Positions 1-10,110 of a stretch of 64,000 nt of DNA are shown one piece after another. Within the stretch, counting starts at the first letter, position 1; every line of letters begins with the position of its first letter. Source of the DNA: Ancistrus triradiatus. Taxonomy: Eukaryota > Chordata > Actinopteri > Siluriformes > Loricariidae. The DNA is taken from contig JAJAGP010000571.1 of NCBI GenBank assembly GCA_025084515.1, forward strand, positions 115,001 to 179,000. Reading direction: 5' to 3'. The notes beneath the pieces are model-generated. The model was not told the DNA's origin. It saw only the letters and a list, made by a program, of their open reading frames with translations, and searched no databases. A program made the position numbers and the translations under genes.

Positions 1-166
1 ATTCAAGTGGTCATGTATACAGGATACGCCGATCTAGAAATCAGATTAAGAAATCTTGGATTTTCTCTCAGTAATCAGATTTCTCAGCACATGTATTCCC
101 ATATTCTGAATTCAATTGTTTTTCTCAGTCTGCCCATGAGCTGTCGGGTTGCCAGGTCCTCTTATC
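1..166 (-). repeat. Dispersed repeat, copy 1 (partner at 49.8-50.1 kb)
   Basis: Read on the minus strand, this stretch matches 49842-50095 over most of its length. Shared pieces are a CTGGCAACC block, TCAGAAATCTGATT, and a terminal GTATACATGA. It contains no frame. The shared ends suggest a non-autonomous DNA element cut by the window edge. The family is not named. Confidence 0.55.
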
Positions 167-202
167 TAAGAAATTATTGACCTGGTTATTTAATGTTTAA
201 TT

Positions 203-345
203 TAATCCCACATCTGCCAAGCTGCCACTGTTGGGTCCTTGAGCAAGACCCTTAACTCACAATTGCTTGGATTGTAAGACTGTACCAATTGTAAGTCGCT
301 CTGGATAAGGGCGTCTGCTAAATGCTGTAAATGTAAATGTAATGT
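203..345 (+). mobile_element. tRNA-derived SINE, 5'-truncated
   Basis: Holds the conserved central block of the window's main SINE (CAAGCTGCCACTGTTGGGTC, then CTTGAGCAAG), followed by GTAAGTCGCTCTGGATAAGG and the TGTAAATG tail. The tRNA head is missing, as in LINE-type reverse transcription that stopped early. About 20 relatives lie in the window in both orientations. The tail resembles LINE 3' ends, so LINE-driven mobilisation is the family-level inference. Confidence 0.85.
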
Positions 346-1670
346 ATCTTGTGATGCACGTTGCCTGTTTAAGGATTAACACACTTACACCAAACTACAT
401 TTGGGCAAAATCATTAACAAGCTTATTTTAGAATAAAGTATTTAATATTCCATGTAATTTTTTGAATAATGCACTGAAAGTGAAAAACAACGATTATTGA
501 GCAACCACGGTTTTTCCTCACTACATTTCCCAGAGATCATCACTCCTGCCACATGGCTTCCTACGTCATACACTATGGAGTTCCTCATCCTGAATGTGTA
601 TTTATGTGTACTGTCGGATTCCCATCATAAAGTCAATGTATCATAGGTCGGGCCATCGTAAGATGGGGAGTAGCTGTACATTTCGGCCATATGGTGTGTC
701 TACTACAATCTTTAGAAGTAACCAATAAAGCATTATATGATACAAACCAATCAAAGAGTATTCCATATCTCAAAATACTTTCCTGTCTCTTGTAATTCAG
801 TATACTCAAACAGCCCAGTATGGCCTTGGTGTCTCCACTAGTGATTAATTCCAAACTGACGAGCTGTATTAGCCTCTGGCTTTTTTCTCCAACCACAGCA
901 TTTCCTTTGTAGACTATTAGACGAGCTTAGCCCCAAATCCTCTTCCACATGGAGATCAGATCCAGTTTTACCTCAGTTCAAACGAAGCCTTAATGCATTA
1001 GTCTAGGAGTGCAGGGATCTGTTCGTGATGAACTACTGCAATTATTTCTCCTGACAATCGGACATGTATGGTGAAACACAGAAAGCTATGGTTAGACAAT
1101 CCCTTGCAGGAAATGGTTCAGCCGGCAGACTGACTTGTGTTTGTACTGTAATGTTTGAGAGGAAAGTCCCTTGTAGAAGTAATGACACGGCTGGTATGTA
1201 ATTCCATAAGCATTCCTGCACCTTTAACCCCTTCCTTCCCTGCATCTGAAGACACTTTCCTCCTTCCTGAGCAGGGATTTCATGTTTGTTGCTTTTTCGT
1301 TTCTTCACATTTTTTTTAAGTTTGGTTCCTGATGCTTCATGACTTTTGCTATAGCGTTTGAGTACCAGGATTCTGCAGACTCCTGCATTAATTACTCCTA
1401 AAATGTGGTTTCAGCTTGATCTGCCTTCTAACAGCCCAACACATTCAGCCTGGTCTAGTGACCTGTCAGCACAGCATGTAAACTGTTGTTTTTGTAATTA
1501 GTACACTCTCTATTATCAATAGCAATTAAAATACATTAGAGTAGACTTGATGCAGTGAATGAACAAACATCTGCAACAGTTTGTTGTGTGACATTATGGA
1601 ACGATAACTTGGCTAGCGAATGAAAAACCAAAACACAGAGCTCTTCGCATCATATCAGTGCTGGGTGGAA
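346..1670. other. Unassigned non-coding DNA
   Basis: No recognisable gene or repeat. Minus-strand frames at 633-896 and 1042-1308 are short, have no motif and are probably chance. Confidence 0.5.
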
Positions 1671-1785
1671 TTCGTCCTTATCCGGAGTGACTTACACTTC
1701 AAGCAATTAATGGTTAAGGGACTTGTTCAGGGACCCAGCAGTGGCTGAGGTGGGATTTGAACTCTGGACCACCACAATCCCAACA
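1671..1785 (-). mobile_element. tRNA-derived SINE fragment
   Basis: Reverse-orientation SINE. TCCTTATCCGGAGTGACTTA is the tail region, then comes the central GGACCCAGCAGTGG block, then GAGGTGGGATTTGAACTCTG, which is the box B end of the tRNA head. The TGTAAATG tail and most of the head are lost. Confidence 0.7.
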
Positions 1786-1810
1786 CAGAATTATTTCTAC
1801 TGTGGGACCA

Positions 1811-1950
1811 CATTTACATTACATGTAGTCATTTAGCAGACACCCTTATCCAGGGTGATTCACAAGTGGTACAGTCTTACAGTGCAAGTAGTTGTGGGTT
1901 CAGGGCCTTGCTCAACAACCCAACAGTGGAAGCTTGGCAGAGGTGGGAGT
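1811..1950 (-). mobile_element. tRNA-derived SINE fragment
   Basis: Second reverse-orientation SINE only about 25 bp from the previous one. It starts with the tail (CATTTACATTACATG), then CATTTAGCAGACACCCTTAT and the central block with CAACAGTGGAAGCTTGGCAG. The tRNA head is degraded after position 1950. Two separate insertions or a local duplication are both possible. Confidence 0.75.
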
Positions 1951-2083
1951 ATCAGTTGAGGTTCTGGTTTGTATCCGGATTAGGGCTAAGCCACATAAAA
2001 GTGGGTGTGTACATGCAGAGGCGGAAATCCCACAAATTCCTGGGAGAAACAGAGAGTCCCCCCCAATATAATCATTGTAAACA

Positions 2084-2512
2084 TAACTATATACAACCCC
2101 AACGGCATGGACTGTTACTCTGACTTCCATTTCATTGCAGACAGTATGAACCTGAGATATTTCTTTTTTTTCTGGTCAACTTCATTTCATCTGAAACACA
2201 TTCCAAAGGCACTTTAGGTTTAGTAATGAGGTGAAAAACTAAACTATGAGATTTCAAACAAGTGATTTTAATCATGATTTGGTAGAAAAACTGTATCCAC
2301 AAAAGGCAGAGTATTTGAGGAGCAAAGATGGGCAGAGGATCTCCAGTTTAACACATGAGAAAATTAAGGAAATATTTCAAAAAATGTTCATCAAAGAAAG
2401 ACTGGAAATGATATACATATTTCTCCCTCTAGAGTGCATAATATCATTAAACAACTCAAGGAATTTGGAGGAATTTCAGTGCATAAAGGGCAAAGGCGCA
2501 GGCTTAAACTGC
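2084..2512 (+). mobile_element. Tc1/mariner relic, N-terminal half (family D)
   Basis: Contains a TIR-proximal stretch (TTTCATTGCAGACAGTATGA) that recurs at about 36.46 kb, then a coding region for the paired-type helix-turn-helix of an IS630/Tc1 transposase. The frame 2246-2527 keeps recognisable HTH pieces around its middle, read through indels. The element stops at about 2512, where a different Tc1 family begins in the opposite direction, so its catalytic domain is gone. Confidence 0.65.
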
Positions 2513-2514
2513 AG

Positions 2515-2834
2515 AGTGTGGTACTGATGGTTGCCTTTGTTACTTTGGTCCCAGCTTTCTGCAGGTCATTCATCAGGTCCCTCCATGTAGTTCTGAGATT
2601 TTTGCTCACCGTTCTCATGATCATTTTGACCCCATGGGATGAGATCTTGCGTGGAGCCTCAGATCGAGGGAGATTATCAATGGTCTTGTATGGCTTCCAT
2701 TTTCTTACAATTGCTCCCATAGTTGATTTATTCACACCAACCTGCTTGCCTATTGTAGATTCACTCTTCCCAGCCTGGTGCAGGTCTACAATTTTCTTCC
2801 TGGTGTCCTTCGACAGCTCTTTGGTCTTGGCCAT
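2515..2834 (-). pseudogene. Tc1-like transposase, N-terminal fragment
   Basis: Begins MAKTKELSKDTRKKIVDLHQ, the usual start of this fish Tc1 transposase. It continues through the first helix-turn-helix (SESTIGKQVGVNKSTMGAIV) and a basic linker with NLPRSEAPRKIS, the degraded GRPR-like hinge. The frame holds about 100 codons of the roughly 340 in the family, and homology fades near 2520. The DDE catalytic domain is absent, so it cannot be an active transposase. The longer open frame extends upstream to 3050 through the TIR and 5'UTR, but the MAKTK start is the likely real one. Confidence 0.8.
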
Positions 2835-3033
2835 GGTTGAGTTTGGACTCTGACTGTTTGAGGCTGTGGACAGGTGTCTTTTATACAGCCAGAAATCTTG
2901 CTTGTTTGTGGGTGTCATTTTGTCTCTCATAGTTGAAGTGTACCTATGATGAAAATTACAGACCTCTCTCATCTTTCTAAGTAAGAGAAATGGCACAATC
3001 AGTGGCTGACTAAATACTTTTTTTGCCCCACTG
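2515..3033 (-). mobile_element. Tc1-like element, 5' half, minus strand
   Basis: On the minus strand it begins with a TIR reading CAGTGGGGCAAAAAAAGTAT followed by TTAGTCAGCC, a well-known fish Tc1-type terminus. The transposase start lies about 200 bp inside. It is cut at about 2515 against the plus-strand Tc1 relic, so only the N-terminal coding part remains. The head-to-head join of two truncated Tc1 families suggests one inserted into the other or a deletion fused them. Confidence 0.8.
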
Positions 3034-3856
3034 TGGTTCTCTGGGGACATCCAGCAGCATAGTTCCTACCAAATTAGTCCTAGACCTGTTCGGAGTGAAA
3101 GCAGCTGTTAGGCATTTGGAAATACATTTAGCCTTCTTCTCCAGCTTCATGTATCTGTAGTTCTACTGATTTCTTTGCTCTGCTCTCCTCTCATGAACTG
3201 AAGCACCATCTTTTGGTGACGTTGTTCCCCCTGATGTCCCTGCTTTCAATGTAGACATGGAAAGCTATTCCTTTCAGCAGAATCTGTCTATTATTGTGAC
3301 TTGGATGTGGATCAGACCGCACTTTATGAGCAAATAATGCAGAAAAGCAGCATGCTGTATGCTGAGCGGGACGTGGTATGACCCTAGAATGTGTCATGCT
3401 TCTTCTCTCACACAGTCACAGAAGCGGCTTCTTTCTGTCTCTCCATGGTTCTGCATTAAGCACCCGCTGCTGTTTATATTTGATTTAAGCATGCACACAT
3501 GTAGCCTACTGTACCCGCCAATTATGTCTTTGTGTACCATTATTTGGGACAGAGTCAGTCTGTCTGCAAACTGGAAACGACCCCAGTCTCCGAGGACTGA
3601 TAGTCACACATGAAAATGCTAACTATGCTAACTATGGTGTCCTACAGAGCTGGACAAGGGGTGTAGGGGTAAAAGATGTAACTTGTGATACTAAAAATAA
3701 TAAAATTCCTGGACCGATTTTCCATGAGTTATGAAAGAGTGACACTATATTGGCTGATGTAGATATAAGTCTGTCTGATTGTCCCACTTTTAGCTTCCCA
3801 ATTTCCTATTGCCTAAACCCTCCATGGAGGGATGCGGGCTGTAGGCCAGTGAGTGT
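3034..3856. other. Unassigned non-coding DNA
   Basis: No gene or repeat recognised. Short frames at 3191-3397 and 3359-3613 show no motifs. Confidence 0.5.
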
Positions 3857-3914
3857 ATTTATGCAGAAATATAGAAATTCTAAAGGGTTGACAAACTTTC
3901 AAGCACCACTGTAC
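3857..3914 (+). mobile_element. Solo Tc1-A terminal fragment
   Basis: About 58 bp matching the outer end of the Tc1-A terminal inverted repeat: CAGAAATATAGAAATTCTAA, then a CAAGCACCACTGTA terminus. No other part of the element is next to it. A similar isolated end is embedded at 42699-42768. Confidence 0.75.
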
Positions 3915-4951
3915 CAAAGTCATTTACAGGTTGGAACAAATAAGCAGTGGAAAGTCATCCACACAAACAAGTCTCTAAACACATCAACCGAGTAGAACTG
4001 TCTCTGGTCCAAACATGGTACACACATGAATGAATGGTGGTCTTCCGGTCTTGAACCCTAACTCCTGCTGCTGCTCACAGTACAGCTATGCAGTGGTGAG
4101 GGACGATCACCAAACCAGCCTCCTCTCCCTCAGACACATCCATTAACGTCTGCATGCAATGTCTGACCCGGTTGGAAGGCACTGATAGAAACTGTAATGG
4201 GGTAGTGTCAGCTAACCCCCAAAACAGAGATAACCACAGCCTCTTCTATGATCACATCGATTTGTTTGTTGTAGGTACACAAAAGTTAAGACAAAAACCT
4301 CTCGCTGACATTTTCAACTCATTTAATTGCTGTGAAAAAACATTCTTTGTTACAATTCATCCTATTTTTTCATCACAGAGCTGAATTTGTCCTGTCGTTT
4401 TATGACTGTCGATGTAAAAAGGTCATTGAAGACCAGTTTTCATCTTTGTTTTCATCAGCAAAATGAACACTGAAAAGAGCTAATGAGCTTTTTCTGCTGT
4501 TTCCTCTCTAGTGCAACCGGTAAACAATGCTCAATTATATCTGCAATATTTAATCTTTGCTCAAAACATAAATGAAATTTACTGAAAATGCATTAGGGAT
4601 AGCGGATCTAATTGCTTCCATTCTGTTCGTAAATCTGCCCATTTATTCTGTTTACCAACGTGCAAATCCTGTGAGATGTCTAACATTTTCCTTTCACAAT
4701 AGTTGCTCTGCTGTTTGCTTTACGCCGAGAACATTAGCATACTTAATTAATCCATTTCATTAACTGCTTTTTATGTGGCAGAGTGATGTCGGCTGGAATA
4801 ATCGCTCCCCAACACGTGCTGCATGCAAACGCAGGAGCTTGGAAGAGACTCTTATTCAAAATGTTTTTTTCCTCCATTTGCATTTGAGGGTGATACACTA
4901 TATGTCCAGAATTTTGTTCGGCCACGTTTGCTGCTCATAGGCTCATAATAG
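3915..4951. other. Unassigned AT-rich DNA
   Basis: No repeat of the window's families and no convincing coding sequence. The frame 4154-4384 has no recognised domain. Confidence 0.45.
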
Positions 4952-5412
4952 CAGTGTTTCCCAACCTTGAAGTCCCCCCTTGATTATCTAAGAAAAGTTG
5001 TGCCCCCCTCCCCCCAGTTACCCCCCCCCCCCCCCCCCCCACACACACACACAAGGAATAAAGTGATTTGTTGCAAGTCTTTATTGGCAAAAATGTATAT
5101 ACGTTTCTAGCTTTTTTTTTCTTTTCTCTTGGGTTCCCTTTATAACATTCCCCCCATTTTTCTTTTGGCTCCTTTTCTAAGCTAAATATTTAGCTGAAAA
5201 TCAAACATGAGCTCAAGATTATTTTGAGTAGACCTGTACACACACATCCTTAAAAAAGAATCACCATGATTCATTGCGTGTAATAAATTCAATGTAGCCT
5301 CACATTTTGAATGAAACTATCCCTTTAAGACTTTTATATACAGATTTTCTTTCCAGTGAGTGTGTTATTTTAATCATTTAAGTTTGTCAAATTGTATTTT
5401 GACTAAATCAGG
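4952..5412 (+). mobile_element. hAT-like MITE, copy 1 (truncated)
   Basis: Starts with CAGTGTTTCCCAACC, a hAT-type terminus. From about 5076 it matches the reverse complement of 5730-6150: TCTTTATTGGCAAAAATG, CTTTTCTCTTGGGTTCC and CTAAATATTTAG blocks occur in the same order. It ends at about 5412 inside the homology, so the second terminus is missing. A C-run and CA repeat (5021-5053) lie near its start. Confidence 0.65.
5021..5053. repeat. Poly-C tract and CA microsatellite
   Basis: Twenty consecutive C at 5021-5040 followed directly by about six AC units. Assembly length here may be unreliable. Confidence 0.95.
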
Positions 5413-5715
5413 GCACATCAGAGCAGATAAAGCATACTGGCATGGAAACTCCTCAGTGTCTCTCAGTGTGAGACCTTCCTAGGTTTCCTCCATCAACAAG
5501 TTAGTTCATGTTAAAATCAAGAAAGGATGGAGTACCTGGCCAATTCGCACAGATCCCTGACTTTAACTCCTTCATATACATTTGAGATGAATTAAAATGT
5601 AAATGGTAGCATAAAGTTAGATACTATTCATATTTATACTTACAGTATACAATTAGGTTCTTACTTGTATTGAACTGACATCCACTTAAATGCCCACACT
5701 CACAGATTCCTAGAT

Positions 5716-6248
5716 CCATGGTTCCCAACCTGGGTTCCATGACCCCCTCAGGAGGGGCGCCAAACATCACAGGGGGTGCGCGAGGCTTTGACCGCTCTGA
5801 GTTTGTCAAAATACAATTTACATGTGTTAAATAAAATTAAAATAACGCACTCATTGGAAAACAATCTGTATTTAAAAAAAACAGAAAAAGATATATTCAC
5901 TCAAAAAGAGTAGGCTACGTTGTATTTATTTCACACAATGGATCATTATTATTATTTTGTAAGGATATGTACGTACATGTCTACTCTATAGGGATGTTAA
6001 AAGAAAAACGCCCAGCTTATATTGGATTTGAACTAAATATTTAGTGTAGAAAAGCAGCCAAAATAAAGCTATAAAAGGAACCCAAGAGAAAAGAAAGAAG
6101 CTATAATTTATGTTCATTTTTGCCAATAAAGATATGAATCATATCACTCAAATTTTTTGGTCTGTATGTGTCAGCTGCTGGGGGGTGGGGCAGCATTTGG
6201 TAGATACTCATGGGGGGGCTCCAAGGAAAAAAGATTGGGAACCGCTGG
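5716..6248 (-). mobile_element. hAT-like MITE, copy 2, with direct-repeat flanks
   Basis: The 533-bp element has inverted ends: left CCATGGTTCCCAACCTGGG; right, read inward on the minus strand, CCAGCGGTTCCCAATC. The direct repeat CCTAGAT flanks it at 5709-5715 and 6249-6255, fitting the roughly 8-bp target duplication of hAT elements. There is no transposase frame, so it is non-autonomous. It is inverted relative to copy 1, and the two are about 300 bp apart. It lies beside a Tc1 relic. Confidence 0.75.
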
Positions 6249-6255
6249 CCTAGAT

Positions 6256-6451
6256 TTGCTTCTTCCCACAGCCAATCCCGGGGCAACCCAGCTAGACACA
6301 GGACCATTAAGTCACCATCCACCTGATCTAAAAGAAAACAGCACTCAACTGACCACATGACCTTCTTCCATTGCTCCAAGGTCCATTTCTGACACTCGCA
6401 AGCCCACTGTAGCCACTTTGGACATTGAACAGAGGTTAGCATGGTTGGCAC
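6256..6451 (-). pseudogene. Tc1/mariner transposase fragment (family E)
   Basis: On the minus strand the frame carries QWACECQKWTLEQWKKVMWS, then a degraded DES-like position and FLLDQVDGDL. This matches the region around the first catalytic Asp of a fish Tc1 family (typically ...WKKVAWSDESRFLL). Here the WSDES motif reads WSVEC, so the catalytic Asp is lost. The frame runs on into the hAT MITE (to 6101), showing that the MITE junction lies inside or at the edge of the relic. Confidence 0.65.
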
Positions 6452-6455
6452 TCTG

Positions 6456-7034
6456 ATCCTATGCTGCCCTGTGCTTGTGCTTGTACTCTGGCATTATAAC
6501 CTGGTGTGGGTTCAGTCTCACCTACATGGTGTCAATGCAAAATAGTGTTCACAAACCATGAGAATATAGAACTCTCATGGTTATAAAGGAAATAAACCAA
6601 TAAACTGAGGCTGAGACTGTAGGAAATCTCCAAACTCAAATAAATCTTAGTTTTTATCAGCCTTCTTTGAATTTCAACTTAAAAATCTCTTCTTTCTTTC
6701 ATCATTTTCTTAATTATGTTCTTTTTTTAGAGTCCAACTCTCTTCAAAGAGTCGATGATTCTGGCATCAATCGGAATTCTTGAGTACCAAGCTATTTGGA
6801 CTGTGACTCCACTCCAGATCCAGCTCTGCAGTGGCACAAAAAGACACACCAGCCGCCCTCTAGGTTCTGGAGTGTGTAGATCATTCCAGTATTTAACATA
6901 TAATCCAGAAAGCAGTGGTATATTGCATGTAAACACCAGAAAATAGTGGTATTTGCCATATGTAAAGAATTAAGCAGAGAATATAATATATATATATAAA
7001 TGAGAAAGCAGTGAATATAATACTTGTAGTTCTC
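6456..7034. other. Unassigned non-coding DNA
   Basis: No gene or repeat recognised. A short AT run lies at 6986-7000. Confidence 0.45.
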
Positions 7035-7155
7035 ACTGCTTGTAGCGGGTCGCTGTTGCAAACCCAAGGGATGCGCCACCATCCAGCATCCCAGTTGTGT
7101 CTACGGAACTAGAACCCAGGTCTCTGTAGTAACGTGGGAGCAAATCTGCCTCTGC
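7035..7155 (-). mobile_element. Possible second tRNA-derived SINE type
   Basis: On the minus strand it reads CTTGGGTAACGCAGAGGCAG, like an RNA polymerase III box A region. About 45 bp downstream is CTGGGTTCTAGTTCCG, which fits box B (GGTTCNANNC). The body differs from the main SINE and no second copy was found in the window, so this is tentative. Confidence 0.35.
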
Positions 7156-7199
7156 GTTACCCAAGCGTCTATGTTATGTCATACTATTTATACATTATT

Positions 7200-7940
7200 G
7201 TGGATTTGTAATTAAATGAAAAGTTATTGAAGTTATGGAATCCATTAAACCATTCAATTCCGACGGGAAAAGTTTAATGGAGGCCATTAGGTAATTAGTA
7301 GCTGGAACTACGAGCAGGACCGATGTACCATTTGGTCTGAAACATGTTTAGGAGCAAAATTACCCCTCAGCCTCGTGGCTAAGTGATGCTGACATCTAAT
7401 AATTATGTCCACGACACAGAAAATGAATCAGTCGCACATCTGTGGAGACGATTTGAACATCTGTCAGTCACAGTGACAACATATGATGGATAATTGTCAT
7501 GCTGCGTTCATCCATCCCCCCCATTCCCTCTCTCCATGCGAGGGAATATTTCAGATTCAGCACCTTCTTCGGTTTATGACGCTCATCTCCGCAGCTGGTG
7601 TTATTAGTCGTTCTGGAGAAATATATCAGATGGGACATCCATAACGCCATGTGTTATTTGCATAAATATCCATATTTGACAGCAGACTCGGCAATCAAGG
7701 GTGCGAGAGAAGAAATGAAAAAAGGAGGAGTGATCTCATTATGGGAGATTTGAAACATTTAACAGTGTAGTACATGACAGCGCGCTACACACACAAAACA
7801 CGCGCAAGAGCTTCTCTCCGTACAGCGCGCACCACTGAGACTTGTTTGTCGCTCACATGGTTTGCTTTAGATTCCTCGCTTTTTTTCTTTCTCTTCCCTT
7901 CATTTGCATCTAATTATAGAGCATTTGTGTCAGTCCCTAA
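7200..7940. promoter_or_regulatory. Candidate conserved non-coding / enhancer region
   Basis: Non-repetitive DNA with many TAAT-core homeodomain-type motifs (GTAATTAAATG, GGTAATTAGTAG, CTAATAATTATG). At 7902-7918 a POU-type octamer ATTTGCAT abuts CTAATTATAG. No coding frame is supported. The regulatory reading is inference from motif content; conservation cannot be seen from one sequence. Confidence 0.3.
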
Positions 7941-8041
7941 CTGCTGAAACTTCGACACTGGTTCCCCATGTGGAAGGTGTCACATACACTATAACACCCT
8001 ACGTTTGTTTCGCACCGTCTTTAAACTCAGTCTCCAACCAG

Positions 8042-9002
8042 GGCAAGATTGTGGTTAAGGTGCTGGATTGAGGTTAAAAGTTCAAACACTGACACTGCCA
8101 AGATGCCACTGTTGGACCCTTAACTCCCAGTTGCTTGGGTTGGATGTTATAACCAAAGGTGTCGACTCGAGTCACATGACTTTAACTTGAGTATGACATG
8201 TGACTTTGCCTTTACCATCAGTGACTTGGAATCTTTAAGTCTTGATAGGACTTATTTCCAAGTGTTAAAATAATACTGAATCACAGAACTGAGCCTTTTA
8301 TATTGCTTGCATGGTGCTGTATCACTGTAACGCTAGGGAGCTGAGCTGCTCAGCTTTGTTTAGCCATGCCCTAACATGGGAAATTTTGCAGCCAGTCACT
8401 GGAAACTTTGGGGGTGCCAGTGCGGAGGTTTTCAGGCCAGAAACATGCTGCCCAATGTAATCATTTTCACCCATAAACACTATGCTGCAGTGAATATAAA
8501 ACATTTGGGGTAAAGATCACGAATGGAAATGAAACAACAACAAACTTTGTTCTTCATTTGAGGCTATAGAAAGAATGGTACATACATGGTTGTGCTTATA
8601 TAGTTTACATAGTTATTAGCAAGCTAGCTAACTTAGCAAGCTAATAATGAACACTAGCTAATGTGAACGAAGCTCTTTTCGAACATACCATTTATACTGT
8701 TGATGTTTGGTGAACTGTTCTTGTCAAAAAACGTCTCAGGAGCTCTGACAAGCTGTCTCTGAATTTGAACTTTGTTGGCTTGTTTAGTTTGGCTGAGAAA
8801 AACGAACACTAAAATAACCCCATTTGGTGACTGGAATGGGACTTGAAGTTTAGGACTTAACTTGGACCTTGACTCGGGACTTGAGTGTCAAGACTTGAGA
8901 CTTACTTGTTACTTGCAACTCAGTGACTTGTTGAAACCTTTGGTTAACAAGTAGTATTAGTTAGTTATGAGCATCTGCTAAGTGACTAAATGTAATTGTA
9001 AA
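8042..9002 (+). mobile_element. tRNA-derived SINE split by another element
   Basis: The head and central block (GTGGTTAAGG, GCCAAGATGCCACTGTTGG, CAGTTGCTTGGGTTGGATG) lie at 8042-8149. The tail (GAGCATCTGCTAAGTGACTA then AATGTAATTGTAA) lies at 8968-9002. A 797-bp insertion separates them. The two pieces join to one SINE, which dates the insertion as younger than the SINE. Confidence 0.7.
8150..8946. mobile_element. Non-autonomous DNA element with 11-bp inverted ends
   Basis: The ends are TAACCAAAGGT (8150-8160) and its exact reverse complement ACCTTTGGTTA (8936-8946). Both subterminal regions are rich in ACTTGAG/GAGTCA motifs (GTCGACTCGAGTCACATGAC at the left; GACTCGGGACTTGAGTGTCA at the right). 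There is no long frame, so it is non-autonomous. It sits inside a SINE. Superfamily is not certain; no clear target duplication was seen. Confidence 0.7.
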
Positions 9003-9289
9003 CAATAGTTTGATTCCCGTTGTCCCAAACAAGGTTGCTTCCTCCACAATTCTTCATAACTGGCACAAGCTTAGGTGTTCAGTGCTCTTTTCTTCTTCCT
9101 TTCCCAGTAAGTGTCATTTGTCCATAGAACATCGGCTGTATGTTTTGCCAACTTCAGATTTGCCTAAATGCTTTATGTTTGGTTTTCTCCATTAACTGAT
9201 CCATGTTTTTCTCACACTGGACATTTAAGAAACTTCTCCAGGTCTTTTTAATGGCCTTCATGTCTCCCTTTCTCACCTCCTCCAACTTT

Positions 9290-9480
9290 GCTCTTGGTGT
9301 GCTCTTGGTGTAATCTTTGAAAGATACCACCTCCTAGGAAGAGTAGCAATGGTCCAGAATATTATTCAATTCTACAGTTTCATATGCTGGGCCCACTATG
9401 CTTTTGGTGTGATCTTTGGAGGATTGTTTGACCTACGGTGGATTGATGAACATGAAGGTCTTAGAAGGTAAATAGCTTCC
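9290..9480 (-). pseudogene. Possible Tc1-like transposase relic
   Basis: The plus text TGCTCTTGGTGTAATCTTTG... CTCCTAGGAAGAGTAGCAAT resembles, with many changes, the reverse complement of the Tc1 linker that encodes the GRP-R-KITPRA motif. GGTGGATTGATGAACATGAAGG resembles the HTH-coding part. It is very degraded and the assignment is weak. Confidence 0.35.
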
Positions 9481-9574
9481 TTTGGGTACGAATTTTCTTC
9501 TCCACTCCAGCAAGTCGGTTCAACATCTTTCCACCCAGCAACCAGGAGATCTAGTCCCTAAAGTAATGGCTTCA

Positions 9575-9755
9575 ATGAAGAATTGGACCTTAACCCCACC
9601 TTTTCATATTAATTGAAACAGAGATTATTGTCCAATATTGGTGCCTGACCTCACAGTCATGTTCCAAAATCTAGTGGAAGGCTATTGTAGCAGTGAAGGT
9701 GGGACTAACAGCATACTAATACATATATTATCTTGGAACACCATACTAATTACAT
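9575..9755 (+). pseudogene. Tc1-like transposase, C-terminal fragment
   Basis: Reads LDLNPT (the motif just before the catalytic Glu in this fish Tc1 type), then after a gap VPDLT, FQNLVEG and SSEGGTN. These match the C-terminal order NPTEHLWDELE...VPDLTNAL...FQNLVES. The Glu-bearing part is deleted. It lies directly upstream of an L2 LINE tail. Confidence 0.6.
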
Positions 9756-9775
9756 ATATTCCCAACTATGTCAGG

Positions 9776-9962
9776 TCCCTTTTTGAGTCTTCAAAAAGGT
9801 ATCTTTCTAATAATGTTTATGGAGTTTTTCCTTGCCACTGTTGTCCTAGGTTTGCTCAATTTGGGCTTGGACTTCGATCATAGAAGATAATAGAACATTT
9901 TAAAGCTGCTTTGAGACAATTATCCACTGTAAACAGTGCTATGGAAATGAATAAGACTCACT
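9776..9962 (+). mobile_element. L2-type LINE 3' tail
   Basis: Matches the 3' end of the L2 LINE at 55.0-55.26 kb: TTTTTGAGTCTTC, TTCCTTGCCACTGTTGTCCT, AGGTTTGCTCAATTTGGG, GCTTTGAGACAATTATCCAC. It is 5'-truncated, as expected for target-primed insertion that stopped early. Confidence 0.75.
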
Positions 9963-10036
9963 GACTAACTTTTGGACTTTTGACTAATATCAAGGTTTTG
10001 GATATTTTTTTTTGTTTATGTGGACTTTTAAATGTA

Positions 10037-10110
10037 ATAGGATACCAAGCTGCCACTGTTGGGTCCTTGAGCAAGGCACTCGGCTTGGATAGCTTGGAAC
10101 CCCAGACGTG
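10037..10110 (+). mobile_element. tRNA-derived SINE core fragment
   Basis: Only the central block survives: ACCAAGCTGCCACTGTTGGG and TCCTTGAGCAAGGCACT. Head and tail are missing. Confidence 0.65.
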
